A stretch of 64,000 nucleotides of DNA from Chondrosia reniformis (lineage: Eukaryota > Porifera > Demospongiae > Chondrillida > Chondrillidae), in NCBI GenBank assembly GCA_947172415.1, contig OX359189.1, positions 10,345,358 to 10,409,357 on the forward strand. The letters run 5' to 3'. Below are positions 47,501 to 57,512 of this stretch, piece by piece. The notes under the pieces were generated by a model. The model was not told where the DNA came from. It was given only the letters and a program-made list of their open reading frames with translations, and did no database searches. How positions within the stretch are numbered: position 1 is the stretch's first letter; every line of letters begins with the position of its first letter. The translations under genes were made by a program, and so were the position numbers.

Positions 47501-50500
47501 GGTAGTTATAGGTAGGTAGGTATAGGTAGGTATAGGTAGGTAGGTATGGGTAGGTATAGGTAGGTATATGTAGGTAGGTATCGGTAGGTATAGGTAGGTA
47601 GGTATAGGTAGGTAGGTATAGGTAGGTAGGTATAGGTGGGTAGGTATAGGTAGGCATAGGTGGGTAGGTATATGTAGGTATAGGTAGGTAGGTATAGGTA
47701 GGTATAGGTAGGAAGGTATAGGTGGGTATAGGTAGGTATTGGTAGGTAGGTATAGGTAGGTATAGGTAGGTATAGGTAGGTAGGTATAGGTAGGTAGGTA
47801 TAGGTAGGCAGGTATAGGTAGGTAGGTATAGGTAGGTATAGGTAGGTATAGGTAGGTAGGTATAGGTAGGTATGGGTAGGTAGGTATAGGTAGGTAGGTA
47901 TAGGTAGGTAGGTATAGATGGGTAGGTATAGGTAGGTATAGGTAGGTAGGTATAGGTAGGTGTAGGTAGGCATTGGTAGGTAGGTATAGATAGGTATAGG
48001 TAGGTATAGGTAGGTAGGTATAGGTAGGTAGGTATAGGTGGGTAGGTATAGGTGGGTAGGTATAGGTAGGTATAGGTAGGTAGGTATAGGTAGGTATAGG
48101 TAGGTAGGTATAGGTAGGTATAGGTAGGTAGGTATAGGTAGGTAGGTATAGGTAGGTATAGGTGGGTAGGTATATGTAGGTATAGGTCGGTAGTTATAGG
48201 TAGGTATAGGTTGGTAGGTATAGGTAGGTATAGGTAGGTAGGTATAGGTAGGTATAGGTAGGGAGGTATGGGTAGGTATAGGTAGGTATATGTAGGTAGG
48301 TATCGGTAGGTATAGGTAGGTAGGTATAGGTAGGTAGGTATAGGTAGGTAGGTATAGGTGGGTAGGTATAGGTAGGCATAGGTGGGTAGGTATATGTAGG
48401 TATAGGTAGGTAGGTATAGGTAGGTATAGGTAGGAAGGTATAGGTGGGTATAGGTAGGTATTGGTAGGTAGGTATAGGTAGGTATAGGTAGGTATAGGTA
48501 GGTAGGTATAGGTAGGTAGGTATAGGTTGGCAGGTATAGGTAGGTGGGTATAGGTAGGTATAGGTAGGTATAGGTAGGTAGGTATAGGTAGGTATGGGTA
48601 GGTAGGTATAGGTAGGTAGGTATGGTTAGGTAGGTATAGGTAGGTAGGTATAGGTAGGTAGGTATAGATGGGTAGGTATAGGTAGGTATAGGTAGGTAGG
48701 TATAGGTAGGTGTAGGTAGGCATTGGTAGGTAGGTATAGGTAGGTATAGGTAGGTATAGGTAGGTAGGTATAGGTAGGTAGGTATAGGTAGGTATAGGTA
48801 GGTGGGTATAGGTAGGTATAGGTAGGTATAGGTAGGTATGTATAAGTAGGTAGGTATAGATAGGAAGGAATAGGTAGGTATAGGTAGGTATAGGTAGGTA
48901 TAGGTAGGTAGGTATAGGTAGGTATAGGTAGGTAGGTATAGGTAGGTAGGTATAGGTAGGTAGGTTTAGGTGGGTAGGTATAGGTAGGTATAGGTGGGTA
49001 GGTATAGGTAGGTATAGGTGGGTAGGTATAGGTAGGTATAGGTAGGTAGGTATAGGTGGGTAGGTATAGGTAGGTATAGGTAGGTAGGTATAGGTAGGTA
49101 TAGGTAGGTATTGGTAGGTAGGTATAGGTAGGTATAGGTAGGTATAGGTAGGTAGGTATAGGTAGGTAGGTATAGGTAGGTATAGGTAGGTGGGTATAGG
49201 TAGGTATAGGTAGGTATAGGCAGGTATGTATAAGTAGGTAGGGATAGAGAGGTAGGAATAGGTAGGTATAGGTAGGTATAGGTAGGTATAGGTAGGTGGG
49301 TATAGGTAGGTATATGTAGGTAGGTATAGGTAGGTATAGGTAAGTATAGGTAGGTAGGTATAGGTAGGTATATTTAGGTAGGTATAGGTAGGTAGGTATA
49401 GGTAGGTAGGTATAGGTGGGTAGGTATAGGTAGGTATAGGTGGGTAGGTATAGGTAGATATAGTTAGGAAGGTATAGGTAGGTATAGGTAGGTAGGTATA
49501 GGAAGGTTTTGGTGGGTAGGTATAGGTAGGTATAGGTGGGTATAGGTAGGTAAGTATAGGTAGGTGGGTATAGGTAGGCAGGTAAAGGGAGGTAGGTATA
49601 GGTAGGTATAGGTAGGTATAGGTAGGTATAGGTAGGTGGGTATAGGTAGGTATAGGTAGGTATAGGTAGGTATGTATAGGTAGGTAGGTATAGATAGGTA
49701 GGAATAGGTAGGTATAGGTAGGTATAGGTAGGTAGGTATAGGTTGGTATAGGTAGGTAGGTATAGGTAGGTATAGGTAGGTAGGTATAGGTAGGTAGGTA
49801 TAGGGAGGTAAAGGTAGGTATAGATAGGTAAGTATAGGTAGGTATAGGTAAGTAGGTATAGGTAGGTATAGGTAGGTATAGTTAGGTAGGTATAGGTAGG
49901 TAGGTATAGGTAGGTATAGGTAGGTTGGTATATGTAGGTAGGTATAGGTAGGTATAGGTGGGTAGGTATAGGTAGGTAGGTATAGGTAGGTATAGGTAGG
50001 TATAGGTAGGTAGGTATAGTTAGGTATAGGTAGGTATGTATAGGTAGGTATAGGTAGGTAGGTATAGGTAGATAGATATAGGTAGGTATAGGTAGGAAGG
50101 TATGGGTAGGTAGGTATAGGTAGGAAGGTATTGGTAGGTATAGTTGGGTAAGGATTGGTAGGTATAGGTAGGTAGGTATAGGTAGGTATAGGTAGGTAGT
50201 TATAGGTAGGTATAGGTAGGTAGGTATAGGTAGGTAGGTATAGGTGGGTAGGTATAGGTGGGTAGGTATAGGTAGGTATAGGTAGGTAAGTATAGGTAGG
50301 TATAGGTATTTAGGTATAGGTAGGTATAGGTAGGTAGGTATAGGTAGGTAGGTATAGGTAGTTATAGGTGGGTAGGTATAGGTAGGTATAGGTTGGTAAG
50401 TGTAGGTAGGTATAGGTAGGTAGGTATAGGTAGGTATAGGTAGGTAGGTATAGGTAGGTATAGGTAGGTAGTTATAGGTAGGTATAGGTAGGTAGGTATA

Positions 50501-53500
50501 GGTAGGTAGGTATAGGTGGGTAGGTATAGATGGGTAGGTATAGGTAGGTATAGGTAGGTAGGTATAGGTAGGTATAGGTATGTAGGTATAGGTAGGTATA
50601 GGTAGGTAGGTATAGGTAGGTAGGTATAGGTAGGTATAGGTGGGTAGGTAAAGGGAGGTATAGGTTGGTAAGTATAGGTAGGTATAGGTAGGTAGGTATA
50701 GGTAGGTATAGGTAGGTAGGTATAGGTAGGTATAGGTAGGTAGGTATAAGTAGGTAGGTATAGGTGGGTAGGTATAGGCGGGTAGGTATAGGTAGGTATA
50801 GGTAGGTAGGTATAGGTAGGTATAGGTCGGTAGTTATAGGTAGGTATAGGTTGGTAGGTATAGGTAGGTATAGGTAGGTAGGTATAGGTAGGTATACGTA
50901 GGTGGGTATAGGTAGGTAGGTATAGGTAGGTATAAGTAGGTGGGTATAAGTAGGTGGGTATAGGTAGGTATAGGTAGGTAGGAATAGTTAGGTTGGTATA
51001 GGTATGTAGGTATAAGAAGGTAGGTATAGGTAGGTATAGGTAGGTAGGTATAGGTAGGTAGGTATAGGTAGGTATAGGTAGGTATAGGTAGGTAGGTATA
51101 GGTAGGTAGGTATAGGTAGGTATAGGTAGGTAGGTATAGGTAGGTATAGGTAGGTAGGTATAGGTAGGTAGGTATAGGTAGGTGTAGGTGGGTATAGGTA
51201 GGTAGGTATAGGTAGGTATAGGTAGGTATAGGTAGGTAGGTATAGGTAGGTATAGGTAGGTAGGTATAGGTGGTTTAGGTAAGTATAGGTAGGTAGGTAT
51301 AGGTAGGTAGGTCTTGGTAGGTAGGTAGAGGTAGGTATAGGTAGGTAGGTATAGGTAGGTAGGTATAGGTAGGTATAGGTAGGTAGTTATAGGTAGGTAT
51401 AGGTAGGTATAGATAGGAAGGTATAGGTAGGTATAGGTAGGTAGGTAAAGGTAGGTATAGGTAGGTATAGTTAGGTAGGAATAGGTAGGTAGGTATAGGT
51501 AGGTATTGGTAGGTCGGTATAGGTAGGTAGGTATAGGTAGGTATAGGTGGGTAGGTATAGGTAGGTAGGTATAGGTAGGTATAGGTAGGTAGATATAGGT
51601 AGGTAGGAATAGGTAGGTAGGTATAGGTAGGTATAGGTAGGTATAGGTAGGTAGGTATAGTTAGGTATAGGTAGGTAGGTATAGGTAGGTATAGGTAGGT
51701 AGGTATAGGTAGATAGGTAAAGGTAGGTATAGGTAGGAAGGTATAGGTAGGAAGGTATAGGTAGGTAGGTAGGTATAGGTAGGTAGGTATTGGTAGGTAT
51801 AGGTGGGTAAGTATAGGTAGGTATAGGTAGGTAGGTATAGGTAGGTAGGTATAGGTGGGTAGGTATAGGTGGGTAGGTATAGGTGGGTAGGTATAGGTAG
51901 GTATAGGTAGGTAGGTATAGGTAGGTAGGTATAGGTGGGTAGGTATAGGTGGGTAGGTATAGGTAGGTATAGGTAGGTAGGTATAGGTAGGTATAGGTAG
52001 GTAGGTATAGGTAGGTATAGGTAGGTAGGTATAGGTAGGTAGGTATAGGTAGGTATAGGTGGGTAGGTATAGGTAGGTAAAGGTTGGTAGGTATAGGTAG
52101 GTATAGGTAGGTAGGTATAGGTAGGTATAGGTAGGTAGGTATAGGTAGGTAGGTATAGGTAGGTAGGTATAGGTAGGTATAGGTAGGTAGGTATAGGTAG
52201 GTAGGTATAGGTGGGTAGGTATAGGTGGGTAGGTATAGGTAGGTATAGGTAGGTAGGTATAGGTAGGTATAGGTAGGTAGGTATAGGTAGGTATAGGTAG
52301 GTAGGTATAGGTAGGTAGGTATAGGTAGGTATAGGTGTTTAGGTATAGGTAGGTATAGGTCGGTAGGTATAGGTAGGTATAGGTTGGAAGGTATAGGTAG
52401 GTATAGGTAGGTAGTTATAGGTAGGTATAGGTAGGTAGGTATAGGTAGGTATAGGTAGGTATAGGTAGGTAGGTATAGTTAGGTAGGTATAGGTATGTAG
52501 GTATAAGAAGGTAGGTATAGGTGGGTATAGGTGGGTAGGTATAGGTAGGTTGGTATAGGTAGGTATAGTTAGGTATAGGTAGGTAGGTATAGGTAGGTAG
52601 GTATAGGTAGGTATAGGTGGGTAGGTATAGGTAGGTATAGGTTGGTAGGTATAGGTAGGTATAGGTAGGTAGGTATAGGTAGGTATAGGTAGGTAGGTAT
52701 AGGTAGGTAGGTATAGGTGGGTAGGTATAGGTGGGTAGGTATAGGTAGGTATACGTAGGTAGGTATAGGTAGGTAGGTATAGGTAGGTATAGGTGGTTAG
52801 GTATAGGTAGGTAAGTATAGGTAGGTATAGGTAGGTAGGTATAGGTAGGTAGGTATAGGTAGGTATAGGTGGTTAGGTATAGGTAGGTATAGGTCGGTAG
52901 GTATAGGTAGGTATAGGTTGGTAGGTATAGGTAGGTATAGGTAGGTAGGTATAGGTAGGTATACGTAGGTGGGTATAGGTAGGTAGTTATAGGTAGGTAT
53001 AGGTAGGTAGGTATAGGTAGGTATAGGTAGGTATAGGTAGGTAGGTATAGTTAGTTAGGTATAGGTATGTAGGTATAAGAAGGTAGGTATAGGTGGGTAT
53101 AGGTAGGTAGGTATAGGTAGGTTGGTATAGGTAGGTATAGTTAGGTATAGTTAGGTAGGTATAGGTAGGTAGGTATAGGTAGGTATAGGTGGGTAGGTAT
53201 AGGTAGGTATAGGTTGGTAGGTATAGGTAGGTATAGGTAGGTAGGTATAGGTAGGTATAGGTAGGTAGGTATAGGTAGGTAGGTATAGGTGGGTAGGTAT
53301 AGGTGGGTAGGTATAGGTAGGTATACGTAGGTAGGTATAGGTAGGTAGGTATAGGTAGGTATAGGTGGTTAGGTATAGGTAGGTAGGTATAGGTAGGTAT
53401 AGGTAGGTAGGTATAGGTAGGTAGGTATAGGTAGGTATAGGTGGTTAGGTATAGGTAGGTATAGGTCGGTAGGTATAGGTAGGTATAGGTTGGTAGGTAT

Positions 53501-53909
53501 AGGTAGGTATAGGTAGGTAGGTATAGGTAGGTATACGTAGGTGGGTATAGGTAGGTAGTTATAGGTAGGTATAGGTAGGTAGGTATAGGTAGGTATAGGT
53601 AGGTATAGGTAGGTAGGTATAGTTAGTTAGGTATAGGTATGTAGGTATAAGAAGGTAGGTATAGGTGGGTATAGGTAGGTAGGTATAGGTAGGTTGGTAT
53701 AGGTAGGTATAGTTAGGTATAGTTAGGTAGGTATAGGTAGGTAGGTATAGGTAGGTATAGGTAGGTAGGTATAGGTAGGTATAGGTAGGTAGGTATAGGT
53801 AGGTAGGTATAGGTAGGTAGGTATAGTTAGGTATAGGTGGGTATAGGTAGGTAGGTATAGGTAGATATAGGTAGGTAGGTATAGGTAGGTATAGGTAGGT
53901 AGGTATAGG
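38566..53909. repeat. Giant array, segment 3
   Basis: 15.3 kb of the same 10/14-bp units, ending in a short telomere-like stub. Nested higher-order copies are visible from rare variants: 40101-41560 recurs at 41831-43289 (offset 1730, then 1729 after a single-base loss near 42170), with an inner offset of about 460; 47464 recurs at 48186 (offset 722); and 52501, 53073 and 53645 share a 572-bp period. No coding region is credible inside. Confidence 0.97.
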
Positions 53910-53923
53910 TTAGGGTTAGGGGG
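53908..53923 (+). repeat. Two-unit telomeric stub at the array edge
   Basis: GGTTAGGGTTAGGGGG joins the last TATAGG unit and is followed at once by unique AT-rich DNA. The short TTAGGG match may be a relic of telomeric sequence or a chance variant of the GGTAGG unit. Confidence 0.5.
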
Positions 53924-53995
53924 CAATTTTTATCATTTTAAGGAGTCACTGTATAAAGTCGCATTTAATAAACAACATTATAAGCTTGAAAATAC

Positions 53996-56900
53996 TTAAA
54001 ATTTGTAGCGTATGTAATATAAGTTAGCTGTTTTGTCGTAGGTGTAGTCAATTGGGAACAGAATTTGTCCCAGCTTGACTTTCCTTGTCTGTCCTGCTGT
54101 AAACTTGTAGCCATTTTCTCCTAGGTGGTGCCTGAGTGGAGAAAGGATGATGTCTTCACCTTGAAGTCTGTACACTTTCCCGAAGGATCCATCTGTCTTG
54201 ATAGCCACAAGTTCTCCAATGGTAGGTTCCAATGTTGTGTTTTCTATGATGTCGTCTGCTGTAGCAGACCTCTTTGGTGAGCCCTCACAGTTGGAGTCAC
54301 CTAATAAGCTTGTTTGGAGCATGGTTCTTGAAAATTCATGTGCCTCCTTTTGCTTGTCCATGCTTGTTCGTCTGTCATACTCTGACAGTTGCTATGTATA
54401 TGTGATAAGATAAATGTGACTCCGTTCAGCAGGTACTAAAGTAGTCAGCTTACCGTTTTTCTATTGTGCTTCATGGACCTTGCTAAAGATGTCTTAAGTT
54501 TCTCCGATAAGTCCATCTCCTCTAGATTAGTAACAAAACTTGACCTTATAGTGTTGATCCCCACATTTTGACCCGTGAATTGATAAAAAATACCCTTTAT
54601 ATAGGTGGACCAGCTGCCAGAAGTAAAGGGACTTCCACCTGGTCTCTGCATGTAGAAGAACATTCAGAAATAAAGATGCAGAAGTGATTGTTGATCAGTT
54701 GACTTACCACAAAGAGGGATGAATTCTTTGGATCCGAGCAAAGGTAAGCCTTCCTGTTTAATATATGTTCCTTTAATTGTTGCAAAAGTAGGGGGTGATC
54801 ATCCAGAGAGACCAGATCATCATTGTAAAACTTCTTTGTTTTGTAATCTGACAGGTAGAGAAAGGCGTGGTCCCCCTCCAGATCTATATGGAGCATGTTG
54901 GCCTTGGTGGCATGCTTTCCCAGCGATGGAAGCTTCTTGTGTACCTGTGTTTGCAGGGAGGAAGTGACGACAGACCTAGGTGAGTCAGACAGTGATAATT
55001 TAATACAATATACTTGTGCCTTTACCATAAAATGTAGGGACTGGTACTCTTTTGACCTCCTGGGAGGCAGGTCTGTATAGAATAGTAGTGCTAGAAATTT
55101 TTGTCCTAGCACAGCCTTCTTTATACCAGAGTCTTCACTAGCATATGCATTTTTGCATTGTTTCACCACCTGTAAAATTTCGTCCCTAAGTAGAAAGATT
55201 AGTATATAATTTTGTTATGTTATTTACAAACAACAGAGATACACTAATTAGAAACTTACCAATCAAGCCACATTCTCCGTGCCTTCAAAGCATCTCTGCT
55301 TTGATGAGCTGTAAGGGAACTAGATGCTTTCTTAAAGGATTCTGATTTTTTCTTAAGCCTTTTGTAGAAGGGTGTGTCATATGCAATGTCTTCTTCTGCT
55401 GCTAAGTAGCGTAGAATGTAGCAGAGATGGTCAATGTACGTCCCAATTGTGCTTCCCATTAGGTGCTTATCCTATATTGAGAGATATTAGCAAAGATTGG
55501 GGCAATGGTGGTGGATCACACTGGCAAGGGAGGTGTTGAGGAAAATTACAAAGTGGTAGGATGGTATTCAGCATTTGACATGGTAAGACACATATATGTA
55601 TCAGTGTTTAATAACCTCTAAAGAGTTAACAAAACTTTCCAGCATGTTACTATCCCTAGTATCTTCTAGACTGGGTTCTTGCTTAAAATTAACTGAAACA
55701 TAATGTAGATAGTCTGTGCAAAATAAGGAAGTATAATGTTTTTCCTAATTAGGACTTGCATAGCAATTACTTACTCAAAGTGTGTAATTTGACCTTTTCC
55801 CAAGTCGATTCCTGGATACGGTCTCCATCCCTTTTCAAATTTGTGCTGCTTAGAAAGAACCTTTCTGTAGCTTTAATTTGCTTGGCCAATTGAGGGTGTT
55901 GACTGAGGTCAAGATAATTAGGCATTCTTCCTGGTTTTCCTTTTTTTACAGGGGGAACCATGTATTCATAGGTACTGTCGTCATCATCCTCAGACTCAGA
56001 ATCATCAAAAGATGAATCAGAGTGATATGAAGCAGATGATAGTCTGTTGACTACTGGAGGCTGAATATTTAACTCAGGTAAATTTGTAGCTGTAGTATAT
56101 GTACCTTGTGGCTCCTTGGGTTGGGGAGGACTTAGGACGAGATTTGTGGCTGGGATGGATGTACCTTGTGGCTCCTTGTATTGGGGAGGACTTAGGACGA
56201 GACTTGTAGCTGGGATGGATGTACCTTGTGGCTCCTTGGGTTGGGGAGGACTTAGGACGAGATTTGTAGCTGGGATGGATGTACCTTGTGGCTCCTTGGG
56301 TTGGGGAGGACTTAGGACGAGATTTGTAGCTGGGATGGATGTACCTTGTGGCTCCTTGGGTTGGGGAGGACTTAGGACGAGACTTGTGGCTGGGATGGAT
56401 GTACCTTGTGGCTCCTTGGGTTGGGGAGGACTTAGGACGAGATTTGTAGCTGGGATGGATGTACCTTGTGGCTCCTTGGGTTGGGGAGGACTTAGGACGA
56501 GACTTGTGGCTGGGATGGATGTACCTTGTGGCTCCTTGGGTTGGGGAGGACTTAGGACGAGATTTGTAGCTGGGATGGATGTACCTTGTGGCTCCTTGTA
56601 TTGGGGAGGACTTAGGACGAGACTTGTGGCTGGGATGGATGTACCTTGTGGCTCCTTGGGTTGGGGAGGACTTAGGACGAGACTTGTGGCTGGGATGGAT
56701 GTACCTTGTGGCTCCTTGGGTTGGGGAGGACTTAGGACGAGATTTGTAGCTGGGATGGATGTACCTTGTGGCTCCTTGGGTTGGGGAGGACTTAGGACGA
56801 GATTTGTAGCTGGGATGGATGTACCTTGTGGCTCCTTGGGTTGGGGAGGACTTAGGACGAGATTTGTGGCTGGGATGGATGTACCTTGTGGCTCCTTGTA

Positions 56901-57197
56901 TTGGGGAGGACTTAGGACGAGATTTGTGGCTGGGATGGATGTACCTTGTGGCTCCTTGGGTTGGGGAGGACTTAGGACGAGATTTGTAGCTGGGATGGAT
57001 GTACCTTGTGGCTCCTTGGGTTGGGGAGGACTTAGGACGAGACTTGTAGTTGGGATGGATGGTGGCCGCTTGACTCCTAGATGGTGAGTCTCACCTGGTT
57101 TAGATGATGGTTCTGCTGGTGGGTTTGTGTTGTGTCCCTGTTCTTTCATCCTTTTAAACATTAGAAACTCCTGATACTCTTCTGGCGCAATATCCAT
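53996..57197 (-). CDS. Crypton-like tyrosine recombinase with N-terminal 20-residue repeats
   Basis: Six exons (55775-57197, 55616-55692, 55260-55471, 54708-55185, 54454-54645, 53996-54391) join in phase to 925 residues. Order: start MDIAPEEYQEFLMFKRM; about 17 copies of a 20-residue repeat (IPATNLVLSPPQPKEPQG core); an acidic Ser/Asp stretch; a basic region KKGKPGRMP; a helical core-binding region (TYIDHLCYILRYLAAEED); and the catalytic domain. Catalytic signatures in order are Arg in DLPPRRSKEYQSL, Lys in YKTKKFY, NTIR in GINTIRSSFVTN (Asn where HxxR has His), His in MKHNRKT, and the nucleophile Tyr in LSEYDRR. The set fits Crypton-type or DIRS-type recombinases; no reverse transcriptase is nearby, which favours Crypton. 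All expected catalytic positions are present apart from the Asn replacement. A post-Tyr C-terminal domain of about 120 residues is of unknown role. The start codon is the first ATG after a short upstream open stretch and could be moved upstream. Confidence 0.78.
56094..57062 (-). repeat. 60-bp tandem coding repeat in the recombinase gene
   Basis: About sixteen nearly identical 60-bp units, starting for example GTACCTTGTGGCTCCTTGGG on the plus strand, encode the 20-residue Pro-rich repeat. Differences are confined to a few positions (GGG/GTA at one codon pair, T/C in ATTTGT/ACTTGT, A/G in GTAGC/GTGGC), so the array was homogenised recently. The plus-strand Trp/Gly-rich frame is its antisense shadow. 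Confidence 0.95.
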
Positions 57198-57512
57198 GGT
57201 AGTCCTTTGTCTTTGAAGAAGTGAAAAGTTAAGGTGAGTCTGGTTTAACACTTTCATTTATATACTGAAACGTGCATAAAATTTATTCTGATGTAATATT
57301 TCCTTATATGGGTGCATTTTGCCCCTGCTGTTGGTCAATTAACAAGATTGAGCAGACAAATTCCACTGTTGGGCTTCAATGAGTTCATTAATATGGGAGC
57401 AGTGTTAATTGTAAAGGAACCAGACAGCATTCAGATTCAGATTAACTGTATCCTAATACAATATTGGTTTAATTATCTAGTTATTATTATTGAGTCATTG
57501 GTCTAAAATTAA
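57198..57512. other. Gap between SET-like and recombinase genes
   Basis: 315 bp, AT-rich. It should hold the 3' end of the upstream gene and the promoter of the downstream one, unless the two are co-transcribed. I see no other feature. Confidence 0.4.

Noticed and set aside
24885..53926. Long minus-strand frames of PTYTYLPI type, up to 691 codons
   Set aside because: The C-rich strand of the array contains almost no G and no TAA, so stops are absent by composition. The frames are translations of a simple repeat and all three frames give similar products.
54597..55169. An intron between FM and SVVTSS in the recombinase (acceptor CTCACCTAG)
   Set aside because: Using it breaks the reading phase, while the unspliced frame is open and keeps the catalytic Arg and Lys segments in register.
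56094..57062. CRISPR-like array
   Set aside because: The 60-bp units are continuous without variable spacers, are in a coding frame, and the genome is eukaryotic.
56116..57087. 323-codon Trp/Gly-rich plus-strand frame
   Set aside because: It is the antisense of the 60-bp coding repeat of the recombinase gene; 60 bp is divisible by 3, so it stays open by chance.
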